From NCBI RefSeq assembly GCF_003852545.1, contig NZ_QAJR01000029.1:124001-188000 (forward strand): DNA of 64,000 nucleotides. Direction: 5' to 3'. Shown in pieces: positions 8,790 through 16,508 of this stretch. Each line of letters begins with the position of its first letter. The first letter of the stretch is position 1. The notes below the pieces were generated by a model. The model made no database searches, was not told the DNA's origin, and saw only the letters and a program-made list of their open reading frames with translations. The position numbers and the translations under genes were made by a program. This stretch comes from Acidovorax sp. FJL06 (GTDB lineage: Bacteria > Pseudomonadota > Gammaproteobacteria > Burkholderiales > Burkholderiaceae_C).

Positions 8790-10109
8790 TCATGCCGCCG
8801 TGCGTGAGGGCACCAGCGCCGCTGCCGTTGCGCGCCCCTGCACGCCCTGGAACGCGAAGTCCACCTCGGGCACCCGGCCGCTCACGATGTCGGCCAGGGC
8901 CTTGCCCGAGCCGCAGGCATGCGTCCAGCCCAGCGTGCCGTGGCCGGTGTTGAGGAACAGGTTGCCCACTTTCGTCTTGCCGATCAGCGGCACGTTGCTG
9001 GGGGTGGCGGGGCGCAGGCCGGTCCAGAACTGGGCCTGGCTGGTGTCGCCCGCGCCGGGGAAGAGCTGCTCCACGCGCCGCACGATGGCCTCGCAGCGCA
9101 CTTGGTTCAGGTGGCGGTCATAGCCGTTCAGTTCGGCCGTGCCCGCAATGCGCAAACGATCACCGCCGCGTTCGCTGGTGTAGCGCGAGAACACGAGCTT
9201 GAACTCGTCGTCCGTGAGGCTCACCTGGTGCGCTTTGGATGCGTCCTTGACGGGCATGGTCACCGAGTAGCCCTTGGCCGGGTAGATGGGCAGGTGGATG
9301 CCCAGCGGCTGCGCGAGCAGCGGGCTGAACGAGCCCATGGCCAGCACAAAGGCATCGCCGCGCACGCGCTCAAAGCGGCCTTCGGCGTTGGTCACCTCCA
9401 CATGGTCGATGCTGCCGCCCACGGTGCGCAGCGCAGTGATGTGGTGGCCCATGCGGAACTGCACGCCCGCCGCCTCGCACAGCTTGGCCAGCTCGCGCGT
9501 GAACTGGTTGGCGTCGCCCGATTCGTCCTCGGCCGTGAACGTGGCGCCCGCGAGCTGCGGGCGGATGTGGGCCAGCGCGGGCTCAAGGCGCACCGCCTCG
9601 TCGGCACTGATGACCTGGCGCTCGCAGCCCAGCGCGCGCATCTGCTCGGCCGGGGCCAGCGCGCCGTCAAATTCCTTTTGGTTGGTATAGAAGTGCAGGA
9701 TGCCCTGCGTGCGCTGGTCGTACTGGAGGCCGGTGGCCGCGCGCAGCTGCTGCAGCGTGTCGCGGCTGTAGGTGCCCAGGCGCACGATCTGCTCGATGTT
9801 GTGGCGCGTGCGCCCCGGGGTGCAGTTGCGCAGGAAGGAAAGGCCCCACAGCCACTGGCGCATGTCGGCGCGCAGGCGGAACAGCAGGGGCGCGTCCTCC
9901 TGGCCCAGCCACTGCAGCACCTTGAGCGGCGCGCTGGGGTTGGCCCAGGGCTCGGCATGGCTCACCGAGATCTGGCCGCCGTTGGCAAAGCTGGTTTCGG
10001 CGCCGGGCGCGCCCTGGCGGTCGATGACGGTCACATCGTGGCCGCGTTGCGAGAGGAAATAAGCCGAGGTCACGCCGAGCAAGCCGGCGCCGAGAACGAT
10101 CACGCGCAT
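8790..10109 (-). CDS. dadA: D-amino acid dehydrogenase family FAD enzyme (DadA-type)
   Basis: A 439-residue FAD oxidoreductase of the DadA/DAO family. N-terminal FAD-binding Rossmann motif is VIVLGAGLLGVTSAYFLSQRG; later signatures are ETSFANGGQISVSHAEPWANP, WTGLRPATPSNVPLIGKT and the C-terminal GHGTLGWTHACGSGKALADI. DadA oxidatively deaminates D-alanine and other D-amino acids at the inner membrane, feeding electrons to quinone. Its leader contains a tandem glycine riboswitch, so this copy is probably controlled by glycine and may use glycine or a product of it; that is inference. The ATG at 10109 places the Rossmann motif at the N-terminus, as in the family. Confidence 0.9.
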   Translation of the reverse strand: MRVIVLGAGLLGVTSAYFLSQRGHDVTVIDRQGAPGAETSFANGGQISVSHAEPWANPSAPLKVLQWLGQEDAPLLFRLRADMRQWLWGLSFLRNCTPGRTRHNIEQIVRLGTYSRDTLQQLRAATGLQYDQRTQGILHFYTNQKEFDGALAPAEQMRALGCERQVISADEAVRLEPALAHIRPQLAGATFTAEDESGDANQFTRELAKLCEAAGVQFRMGHHITALRTVGGSIDHVEVTNAEGRFERVRGDAFVLAMGSFSPLLAQPLGIHLPIYPAKGYSVTMPVKDASKAHQVSLTDDEFKLVFSRYTSERGGDRLRIAGTAELNGYDRHLNQVRCEAIVRRVEQLFPGAGDTSQAQFWTGLRPATPSNVPLIGKTKVGNLFLNTGHGTLGWTHACGSGKALADIVSGRVPEVDFAFQGVQGRATAAALVPSRTAA

Positions 10110-10155
10110 ATAAGAGCCTTTGGAGGTTCTAGCGCTTGGTGGATGTGCGGTATCA

Positions 10156-10172
10156 GCTATTGTTTCAATAGC
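10156..10172. repeat. Short GCTATTG/CAATAGC palindrome
   Basis: Perfect 7-bp arms around TTT, located in the dadA leader between the riboswitch and the start codon. It belongs to a family of similar GCTAT/ATAGC elements dispersed through the window. On the minus strand it could contribute to riboswitch expression-platform folding, or simply be a resident repeat. Confidence 0.6.
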
Positions 10173-10218
10173 GAGCGCAGCCGGGGCCGGGCACAGGCCC
10201 ACCAAGCTGCCGCTCCCC

Positions 10219-10310
10219 CTGTCCTTGGTACCTGAGAGATTCACCGCCCTCCCACCCGGGCTGCGGCTTGCTCCTTCGGTGCGCCACATGGCGTGGCGGC
10301 TCTCCAGACG
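10219..10310 (-). promoter_or_regulatory. Glycine riboswitch, second aptamer
   Basis: Read on the minus strand this contains the conserved glycine-aptamer blocks in order: CTGGAGAGC, GCACCGAAGGAGCAAG, and AATCTCTCAGGTACC followed by AAGGACAG. It lies about 110 nt upstream of the dadA-type start and just downstream of a second, less canonical aptamer, giving the tandem architecture typical of glycine riboswitches. Covariance-model scoring would confirm the boundaries. Confidence 0.88.
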
Positions 10311-10324
10311 GCTGTATTGAATGG

Positions 10325-10401
10325 TGCAGTACGGAACCTGAGCGTGTATGGGAGTTTGCGCCTTCGGTGCACGGCGGGTGGTGCCGCTGTGCTCTCCTGC
10401 G
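10325..10401 (-). promoter_or_regulatory. Glycine riboswitch, first aptamer
   Basis: On the minus strand this has GCAGGAGAGCAC, GTGCACCGAAGGCGCAAAC and CTCAGGTTCCGTACTGC, the same block order as the neighbouring aptamer. About 14 nt (ATTCAATACAGCCG) separate the two, a normal linker length for tandem glycine riboswitches. The pair controls the gene ending at 8790. Confidence 0.83.
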
Positions 10402-10541
10402 GGGGCCATTCTAGGAGCGCCCGGTGCGCAAAAAGCGGCCTCCTGGCGCTAATGGACCGCAATCGTTGCTGATGCTGGGGCCGCTGGCCGGGGCTGCCGC
10501 TGGCCATAATCCGCCGATCTCCCGCCCCTTGGACCCGCCCC

Positions 10542-11342
10542 ATGCCCGATACCGATACCGCCTTTGATCCGCAGACCAGCGCCGCCGTGCTCACCCTGGC
10601 CCGCCAGGGGCGCACGCCCCGCCCGCTGGACCTGCCCGCCGCGTTGCGCCCGCAGAACGCAGCCCAGGCCTATGCCGTGCAGGACGCCGTGGTGCGCGAG
10701 CGCGGCGAGATTGCGGGCTGGAAGGTGGGCGCCGCCGCACCCGATGCCGAGCCCGCGCGCGCGGCGCTCACACGCGATTCGGTCTGGGTGGCGCAGGCCC
10801 CGCACGCCGGGCAGGCCGCCGTGCACCTGTCCGCTGCCGGTTTTGCGGTGTTGGGGGTGGAGGCGGAGCTGGTCTATGAACTGGGCGCGGACCTGTCCCC
10901 GCGCGAAACGCCCTACAGCCTTGCCGAGGTGCGCGCGGCCCTGGTGTCGGTGCGCGCTGGCATCGAGGTGTGCGATACCCGTTTTGCCGCCTGGGCCCGG
11001 CAGGGCGAGTGGAGCCGCCTGGCCGACCAGGCCTGCCACGGCGCCCTGGTGGTGGGCACAGGGACGGCCAACGTGGCGGGGGTGCAGCCCCTGGCGCAAG
11101 GGGTGGGGCTGTCGGTGAACGGATCGGTGGCCGTGCAGCACGCCACCTGGGGCAACCCGGCGGGCGACCCGCTGCGGCTGCTGGCCTGGCTGGCCAACAC
11201 AGGCGCACACAGCCTGGGCGGGCTGCGCGCGGGCCAGTGGGTGACCACGGGCTCGTGCACCGGCACCGTGCTGGTGGCGCCGGGCACGCGGGTGGTGGCG
11301 GACTTCCCCGGCCTGGGCCGGGCGGAGCTGGCGTTCGACTGA
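10542..11342 (+). CDS. 2-keto-4-pentenoate hydratase/fumarylacetoacetase-family protein
   Basis: A 266-residue cytosolic protein of the MhpD/FAH superfamily. Signatures include AYAVQDAVVRERGEIAGWKVG near the N-terminus, the acidic metal-site region VEAELVYELG with GIEVCDTRF, and the C-terminal WVTTGSCTGTVLVAPGTRVVADF. MhpD-type enzymes hydrate 2-oxopent-4-enoate in meta-cleavage pathways; related members are decarboxylases. No other meta-pathway genes are adjacent, so the substrate is unknown. It is divergent from the riboswitch-controlled dadA-type gene. Confidence 0.82.
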   Translation: MPDTDTAFDPQTSAAVLTLARQGRTPRPLDLPAALRPQNAAQAYAVQDAVVRERGEIAGWKVGAAAPDAEPARAALTRDSVWVAQAPHAGQAAVHLSAAGFAVLGVEAELVYELGADLSPRETPYSLAEVRAALVSVRAGIEVCDTRFAAWARQGEWSRLADQACHGALVVGTGTANVAGVQPLAQGVGLSVNGSVAVQHATWGNPAGDPLRLLAWLANTGAHSLGGLRAGQWVTTGSCTGTVLVAPGTRVVADFPGLGRAELAFD

Positions 11343-11375
11343 TCCCGCAGCCGCTCCTGCTGCGGGGCTGGCGCG

Positions 11376-11840
11376 TCAGCGGCGGTAGGGGTTGTCGGGG
11401 CGGCGGTCGTGGCGGTTGGGCACGCCGTCGCCATCGCGGTCACGGTCGTAGCGGTTCGGGACCCCGTCGCCGTCCCGGTCCCAGCCGCCGGGCTGCATGC
11501 TCCAGCGGCCACCGTTTTCAACCCAGCGCGGTTCGCGGTAGTGGTAGCCGGGGCGGGCCTTCACCCAGTAGCCGGATTGCCAGACATGGCGGTGGCCGCG
11601 CCACTCCCAGTGGCCGGGCACCCACACCATGCCCCGGCGCGGGTGGGGCATGGCCTCGTGGCGGGGCGGTGGCGGCGCCTGGTACTGCACCAGCACGGGC
11701 GCGGGGACCCGGTAGGTGGGCGTGCTGGTGCCGATGACAACGGTGGCGTTGGTGTGCTGCGCGCGGGTCGCTGTGGCGGTGCCCAGTGACAGCAGGGCGA
11801 TGGAAGCCGCGGCGCAGGCATGGCGGGCCATGGGGGTCAT
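11376..11840 (-). CDS. Secreted YXWGXW-type protein with calcium-binding-like repeats
   Basis: A 154-residue exported protein. It has a signal peptide (residues 1-27, ending TRA-Q), a Pro-rich stretch (PAPVLVQYQAPPPPRHE), then a tryptophan-rich region (WVPGHWEWRGHRHVWQSGYW) typical of YXWGXW-repeat proteins. The C-terminus carries two DRDGDGVPNR(Y/H)D repeats, resembling thrombospondin-type-3 Ca2+-binding repeats, and ends RRPDNPYRR. Function is unknown; such proteins are envelope-associated. The start at 11840 (MTPMARH) is preferred, with MARH at 11831 as an alternative. Confidence 0.78.
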   Translation of the reverse strand: MTPMARHACAAASIALLSLGTATATRAQHTNATVVIGTSTPTYRVPAPVLVQYQAPPPPRHEAMPHPRRGMVWVPGHWEWRGHRHVWQSGYWVKARPGYHYREPRWVENGGRWSMQPGGWDRDGDGVPNRYDRDRDGDGVPNRHDRRPDNPYRR

Positions 11841-11949
11841 GGTGGTCTCCTCAAAAAAGGCCCCGGGTGGAACCGGGAGACTGCATCGTGCAGGCGGTGC
11901 GTCAAGCCGGTGTAGGCCGATTGCGAAGTCTTGTGAAGTTGTGTGTCCG

Positions 11950-12330
11950 TCAGCGCCACCACACCAGGGTGGCCACCACCAGCAGCGCTGCCCAGGCGGG
12001 GTGCCGGCCGTCCGTGGCATAGAACACCAGCAGCCCGCTGGCCAGCGTGGCGGCACCCGCCACATCGGCCACCCAGGCGCCTAGGGCTGCATCCACCGGC
12101 ACCGTGCCCAGGCGCCACAGCACTGCGGCCAGGGCCCAGCCCAGCACCGTGACCAGGTGCCACGAGCCCCACAGGATGCGCACCTGCCGCTCGCGCAGCA
12201 CGGGGTGGCCGCCCGTGGGCACCACGCCCTGCGTGCGCAACCGGCGGAACAGCAGGACTTCGCCCAGAACGGAATGGGCCAGGCCGATCAGCGCCAGGCC
12301 CCCGGCGGCCAGTACCAAGGCAGTGTTCAT
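11950..12330 (-). CDS. Small integral membrane protein
   Basis: A 126-residue, very hydrophobic protein with about four transmembrane helices: ALVLAAGGLALIGLAHSVLG, a second around HLVTVLGWALAAVLW, a third around VAGAATLASGLLVFYA, and the C-terminal AWAALLVVATLVWWR. I do not recognise a function. It is the last gene of a minus-strand run beginning at the TetR gene, 54 bp after the preceding stop. ATG at 12330 is preferred; an in-frame start at 12384 would add 18 non-hydrophobic residues. Confidence 0.75.
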   Translation of the reverse strand: MNTALVLAAGGLALIGLAHSVLGEVLLFRRLRTQGVVPTGGHPVLRERQVRILWGSWHLVTVLGWALAAVLWRLGTVPVDAALGAWVADVAGAATLASGLLVFYATDGRHPAWAALLVVATLVWWR

Positions 12331-12384
12331 GGACAGGTTTTCCGTGGATTCTTCAAGAAGGCCGTGGCGTACCGGGGCCTGCAT

Positions 12385-12795
12385 TCACCGCCGTGGGCGC
12401 CGGCACAGGGCCAGCGCGGGGGGCAGGGCCAGCCAGAAGCCCGAGGCCGGCATGAGCACGATGCCCAGCACCGTGAGGGCCAGCACCCCCATGCCCAGCG
12501 GACGCAACGGAACGGGCGCCAGGACCGCATGGCGCTCGAGGAGCAGGACGGCCCAGCCCAGCAGCGCGAGCACGCCGCCAAACAACACAAACCAGGCGAC
12601 GGCGCCCACCATCGGGTCGGTGCCGACGCTGTCAAAAACGCCGCGCCGGGCGATCTCCTGCAATTGGGGCAGGAACACGACAGCGGCAAACGCCGTGTGC
12701 ACCGCTGCCACGGCCAGCAGCCACCCGCCTTTCCAGGAGGCACGAAAAGGCGTGGGGTGGCGGCGGGGCGATGGGGTGGTGTGGGGGGGCAGCAT
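12385..12795 (-). CDS. DUF6463-like small membrane protein
   Basis: A 136-residue membrane protein with four predicted helices (WLLAVAAVHTAFAAVVF; VGAVAWFVLFGGVLALLGWAVLLL; LGMGVLALTVLGIVLMPASGFWLALPPA) and a basic N-terminus. The pattern resembles DUF6463 proteins, often encoded beside TetR regulators; function is unknown. It starts two bases after the ABC1-kinase stop, so it is co-transcribed and probably coupled. Confidence 0.72.
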   Translation of the reverse strand: MLPPHTTPSPRRHPTPFRASWKGGWLLAVAAVHTAFAAVVFLPQLQEIARRGVFDSVGTDPMVGAVAWFVLFGGVLALLGWAVLLLERHAVLAPVPLRPLGMGVLALTVLGIVLMPASGFWLALPPALALCRRPRR

Positions 12796-12797
12796 GG

Positions 12798-14138
12798 TCA
12801 GGGGTTCCGGGTGGCGGCGGTGCCGCGGGGGAAGAGGGGGCTGGAGGTACGCACCCGCGCACCCAATTGGGTGAGCAGGTGCATGAGGCCCATCCACATG
12901 CGCTCGAACGCGGGCATCTCGCCGGGCACCTGCGCCAGGTGGCGGCCCAGCATGCGCTGGTGCTGGGGGGCGGTGAGGGGCGGCGGGGTCTTGCGGCCAA
13001 AGTCGAACACCGCCTGCGTGAAGGGCTCGATCTGCCAGGCCTGCATCTCGGCCAGCGCGGGCGCAAGGGCGTGGGTGTAGGTGGCCAGGTCCAGGTCGGC
13101 ACGGGCCAGCCCCAGGGCCTGGTAGGCCTGCAGCACCTGCGCGTCGCGCAGTGGGTCGGCGGCCGGCCGCAGCAAGGCCGACCAGGCCTGTGTCACCTGG
13201 TGCCGAAAGCCGCCGGACAGGCTGCGCGTGCAGCCAAAGTCCAGCACGCCCACCGTGCCATCTGCCGAAAAAAGGAAGTTGCCGGGGTGCGGGTCGGCAT
13301 GCACCCGGCCCAGCGCAAAGATGCAGTGCATGAACCAGTCCCACAGGTGCTGCCCGGCCTGGTCGCGCTGCGCCTGCGGGGGCTGCGTGGCCAGCCAGGC
13401 CTGCAGGTGCTGGCCCGGCAGGTGCTGCTGCGTGAGCACCTGGGCCCGCGTGTGCGACAGGAGGGGCCGGGCCATTGCCACGCCGGGCCGCGCGGCGTGC
13501 TGTGCAAACCACTGCAGCTGCTCGGCCTCCTGCAGGTAGTCCACTTCGCGCAGCAGTGTGGCCTCGATCTCGTGCATCACGCCGTTCACCACCGCGTCGG
13601 CGGGCAGCGGCAGGTCGGTGTGGGCCAGGGCGCGCAGCGCGGTGCGCATCAGCTGCATGTCGCTGGCAATGGTGGCGGCGATGCCGGGGTACTGCACCTT
13701 CACGGCCACGGTGCCATGGCCCGCGAGTTGCGCGCGGTGCACCTGGCCCAGGCTGGCGGCGGCAAACGCGGTGGGCTCGAAGTGGTCGAAGAGCGCCTCT
13801 GGCTCCTGCCCGAAAGCCTGGCGGAACACCCGCCCCACCAGCGCGCGGTTGAGCGGCGGCGCCTGGTGGTGGGCGCGTGCCAGCTCCTGCCGCACGCCAT
13901 CGGGCAGCAGGCCGGGGTGCATGCTGAGCAGCTGCGACACCTTGAGTGCGGAGCCGCGCAGCTGGCCCAGCGCGCCAAACAGGATGCGCCCCAGCGCGGC
14001 CTCGTGCTCGGCTTGGGCCGCTACCGAGGGCGTGCGCACGCGGTGCCCCAGCTGGGCCATGCCGATGCGCGCTGCGGCCAGGCCCGTGATGGTGCCGCGC
14101 GCGAGCCGGCCCGTGCGGGGGGCGCGGGCGCTACCCAT
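12798..14138 (-). CDS. ABC1/AarF (UbiB-like) atypical kinase
   Basis: A 446-residue protein kinase-like protein. Motifs in order: SALKVSQLLSMHPGLLPDG (the place of the family KxGQ motif), the glycine-rich ATP loop AAASLGQVHRAQL, the lysine region VAVKVQYPG, catalytic-loop HADPHPGNFLFS and metal-binding LDFGCTR. UbiB/COQ8 relatives support ubiquinone biosynthesis. This copy is likely a paralogue, being embedded in a TetR-DUF2867 operon rather than with ubi genes. It overlaps the upstream DUF2867 gene by 8 bp; ATG at 14138 fits the coupling. The family glycine in KxGQ is serine here (KVSQ). Confidence 0.87.
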   Translation of the reverse strand: MGSARAPRTGRLARGTITGLAAARIGMAQLGHRVRTPSVAAQAEHEAALGRILFGALGQLRGSALKVSQLLSMHPGLLPDGVRQELARAHHQAPPLNRALVGRVFRQAFGQEPEALFDHFEPTAFAAASLGQVHRAQLAGHGTVAVKVQYPGIAATIASDMQLMRTALRALAHTDLPLPADAVVNGVMHEIEATLLREVDYLQEAEQLQWFAQHAARPGVAMARPLLSHTRAQVLTQQHLPGQHLQAWLATQPPQAQRDQAGQHLWDWFMHCIFALGRVHADPHPGNFLFSADGTVGVLDFGCTRSLSGGFRHQVTQAWSALLRPAADPLRDAQVLQAYQALGLARADLDLATYTHALAPALAEMQAWQIEPFTQAVFDFGRKTPPPLTAPQHQRMLGRHLAQVPGEMPAFERMWMGLMHLLTQLGARVRTSSPLFPRGTAATRNP

Positions 14139-14691
14139 GGTCGGCCAGGCGCTGCACCATGGCCCGCGCAATGCGCCGATGAAACGGCGTGACCACGGCC
14201 ATGTACGCATGGCCCAGGGCGTTGTGGATGTGCACCACGGTGCTGATCGCCACCGTGGCCGGGCCGCTGCCCGGGCCGTGCTTGGACAGCGAGACCTGCA
14301 CGTTGAGGTGCTTGTCGTCCTGGCCCATCACCACCTCGGTGTCGCTCAGGTGGCGGATGAGGAAGATGCCCACGCGGTCGCCCACCTGGTAGCTGCGCGC
14401 GTCCCGCAGGGAGCGGCCGCTGGCGGGCGGGTGGCCGTCGTGCAGCTGCCCCAGGTCTTTCAGGCCCACCAGGCGCACCAGCCGGTTGCGCAGCGCCATG
14501 AGCTGCTGCGTCCAGCGCGGTGTGCGGGCCACCACGTCCAGCCAGGCCTGCAGGGCGCTGCGGGTGGGCTCTGGGTCGGCCACTTCGTAGGCGTCGAAGA
14601 ACTGCGCGCCGGGCAGGGTGGCGTGGATGGCGGTGCCCGAGGGCACCGGGATCTCGCGCACGGCGGGGGCGTGGGCGGGGTGAGGGGTCAT
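14131..14691 (-). CDS. DUF2867 family protein
   Basis: A 186-residue soluble protein with the DUF2867 pattern: LPGAQFFDAYEV near residue 27, YQVGDRVGIFLIRHLSDTEVVMGQDDKHLNVQVSL in the centre and a terminal HALGHAYMAVVTPFHRRIARAMV-like segment. The domain is often linked to SDR-type or envelope proteins but has no proven activity. Its ATG overlaps the TetR stop by 4 bp (ATGA) and its own 3' end overlaps the ABC1 gene, so the three are a tight operon. Confidence 0.83.
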   Translation of the reverse strand: MTPHPAHAPAVREIPVPSGTAIHATLPGAQFFDAYEVADPEPTRSALQAWLDVVARTPRWTQQLMALRNRLVRLVGLKDLGQLHDGHPPASGRSLRDARSYQVGDRVGIFLIRHLSDTEVVMGQDDKHLNVQVSLSKHGPGSGPATVAISTVVHIHNALGHAYMAVVTPFHRRIARAMVQRLADHG

Positions 14692-15560
14692 GCGGACTTC
14701 CTTTTGCGGGCGGCGCCGGGGGCTTTGGCGGGCGCTGCGGCCTCGGGGTGGGCGCGGGCGGTGCGGGGCGTGCGCTGGGGGGCGGGCTCTGCGGGCCGGG
14801 CCGTGTCGGGTGGTGCCTTGGCGGGGCCGGAGGGCGCGCTGGCCATGGCCTGCCTGGCCAGCTGCAGCATGCCCAGCAGGCCACTGCCATGCTGCGCCAT
14901 GCGGGCCATCTGGCTGCGCAGCACAAAGCCGCCGAGCTGCAGCACGCGGTTGACGAGCCCACTGCGCAGCGCCTGCACCAGCACCCCGAGCGACAGGTCC
15001 ACCAGCTGCGTGGTGTCGGCAAATTCATCCGAGGTATCGGCCAGCCAGTAGCTCACCACCCCGGCCAGGTAGTCGGTGTACAGCCCGCCTGCCAGGCCCT
15101 TGAAGTCGCAGGGCTCGATCTCGCCGCTGGCCTCGGCCGCTTCCAGAAAGCTGGCCACGGCCTCGCGCAGGCTTTGCCGCGCGGCCAGGGGCTCGGCCAG
15201 CATCGACAGCGGCGAGCGCCGCGCCAGGCTGCGCAGCTGGGCCACGAATTCGCGGTCGGCCAGCAGCTGCTCCAGCACCGCATCCGTCAGGCGCTGCAGC
15301 TTCTCTTGCAGGGTGTAGTCGGTGAAGCAGGGGGCCTGCAGCGTGTCGGCCAGGGCCTGGTGCACGACCTCGTCCAGGTAGCCGAGCACGATGCGGTCCT
15401 TGGTCGGGAAGTATTTGTAGATCGTGGCATCGCCAATGCCGGCGGCGCGCGCGATGTCCTTCATCGTCGTGCCGTCGAAGCCCTGGCGGGTCATCAGGTC
15501 CACCGCGCTGGCCACGATCTGGCGGCGGGTGGCGTCTTGCTGTTGGCGGGTGGTTTTCAA
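14688..15560 (-). CDS. TetR/AcrR family regulator
   Basis: A 290-residue regulator. The N-terminal HTH (about residues 14-60) reads RRQIVASAVDLMTRQGF and TMKDIARAAGIGDATIYKYFPTKDRIVLGYL, a classic TetR domain. The ligand domain is longer than usual because of an Ala/Pro/Lys-rich C-terminal tail (about residues 240-290). The start codon is TTG at 15560; no ATG or GTG occurs in frame before an upstream stop. A 10-bp-arm palindrome directly upstream (15568-15599) is the probable autoregulatory operator. It heads the operon with DUF2867, ABC1 kinase and two membrane proteins. Confidence 0.88.
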   Translation of the reverse strand: MKTTRQQQDATRRQIVASAVDLMTRQGFDGTTMKDIARAAGIGDATIYKYFPTKDRIVLGYLDEVVHQALADTLQAPCFTDYTLQEKLQRLTDAVLEQLLADREFVAQLRSLARRSPLSMLAEPLAARQSLREAVASFLEAAEASGEIEPCDFKGLAGGLYTDYLAGVVSYWLADTSDEFADTTQLVDLSLGVLVQALRSGLVNRVLQLGGFVLRSQMARMAQHGSGLLGMLQLARQAMASAPSGPAKAPPDTARPAEPAPQRTPRTARAHPEAAAPAKAPGAARKRKSA

Positions 15561-15567
15561 TTTGCTA

Positions 15568-15599
15568 TCTTTAAATCGAATTAATCAATGATTTAAAGA
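15568..15599. promoter_or_regulatory. Putative TetR operator
   Basis: Inverted repeat TCTTTAAATC - 12 nt - GATTTAAAGA, perfect over 10 bp per arm, lying immediately upstream of the TetR gene in a markedly AT-rich patch. Position and symmetry fit an autoregulatory operator overlapping the promoter. Confidence 0.7.
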
Positions 15600-15688
15600 A
15601 TAGTAAATTTTCATTGTAGCGTCAACAGGCCTGCCAAAACCCTGCGGGCGACAGGCCGTGCGCGGGGGCCACGGGGGGCGGCGGAGGC

Positions 15689-15883
15689 TCAGTCCTCGGG
15701 CTCGAAAACCTGTTCGATGGCCCGCCCCAGCAGCCGCGCGATCTTGAAGGCCAGCGGCAGGCTGGGGTCGTACTTGCCGGCCTCGATGGAGTGCACGGTC
15801 TGGCGGCTCACGCCCAGGGCATCGGCCAGGGCCTGTTGGGTCATGCCGCGGTCCTGCCGCAGGGTTCGGAGGTGGTTGCGCAT
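15689..15883 (-). CDS. Small XRE-type HTH regulator
   Basis: A 64-residue DNA-binding protein made almost only of an XRE helix-turn-helix: MRNHLRTLRQDRGMTQQALADALGVSRQTVHSIEAGKYDPSLPL in outline, ending FEPED. It belongs to the YgzD-like group of minimal regulators usually paired with a membrane protein. Here the membrane protein gene ends 18 bp upstream on the same strand, so the pair forms an operon. Confidence 0.88.
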   Translation of the reverse strand: MRNHLRTLRQDRGMTQQALADALGVSRQTVHSIEAGKYDPSLPLAFKIARLLGRAIEQVFEPED

Positions 15884-15901
15884 GGGGCTTGCTTCGGCCT
15901 C

Positions 15902-16294
15902 TCAGTCCAGCCGGTGGTGGGTGATGCACAGGCCCAGGCCCCAGGCGGCGATCAGCCCTGCGGCCACGGCCAGCGGGTGCACCGACGAAGCCAGCCCCAG
16001 CGCTTGCAGCGCCGACACCGCGAGCAGGCTGGCCAGCACCAGGCCCACCGCCCACTGGCAGGCGCGGCCATGCATCTGGCGCTGCAGTTCATCCAGCCGC
16101 CGGTAGCGGCGGTGGCCCGCCCAGGCCAGCAGCGCACATGCGCCGGCCAGCAGCCCTGCCGCCCATTTGCCGGGGGCGCCCGGCAGGTGCGACAGCTCCA
16201 GGCTGGCCAGGCCCAGCAGGATCACCACCAGCAGCCCGACCAGCACCTTGGCCAGGTAGCTGATCTGTTCCACGGGAGAAGGAAATTCGTTCAT
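15902..16294 (-). CDS. Membrane protein paired with the XRE regulator
   Basis: A 130-residue integral membrane protein with about four helices (LVGLLVVILLGLASLEL; WAAGLLAGACALLAWA; WAVGLVLASLLAVSALQALG; LAVAAGLIAAWGLGLCI) and a basic loop HRRYRRLDELQRQMHGRA. The layout matches membrane partners of small XRE regulators; the role is unknown and could be signal perception for the regulator encoded immediately downstream. Confidence 0.78.
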   Translation of the reverse strand: MNEFPSPVEQISYLAKVLVGLLVVILLGLASLELSHLPGAPGKWAAGLLAGACALLAWAGHRRYRRLDELQRQMHGRACQWAVGLVLASLLAVSALQALGLASSVHPLAVAAGLIAAWGLGLCITHHRLD

Positions 16295-16440
16295 GGCACG
16301 CCGTCCTCAAAAGTAAAGTTTGTTTGATAAATTGTGGTCCAAGGCGTTTGGGAGTGTCAAGTTTCTTTGACTTCTTGGGGTGCAGTGCACAGAACGGGGG
16401 GAGGGGCTGTGGGCTTTTCTGCCTCTATCGCTTATGGGGA

Positions 16441-16470
16441 AAGCGCAAGCAGCTATCAAAAATGTAGTAA
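16441..16470. repeat. Short AGCTATCAAAA..GTAGT element
   Basis: AAGCGCAAGCAGCTATCAAA followed by AATGTAGTAA, a member of the dispersed GCTAT family. A nearly identical start (AAGCGCAAGCAGCTAT) recurs at 60955. Confidence 0.55.
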
Positions 16471-16508
16471 CCGCTGGCCCGCCTTCGCGGTGCCGCGCGC
16501 GCAGCGGC

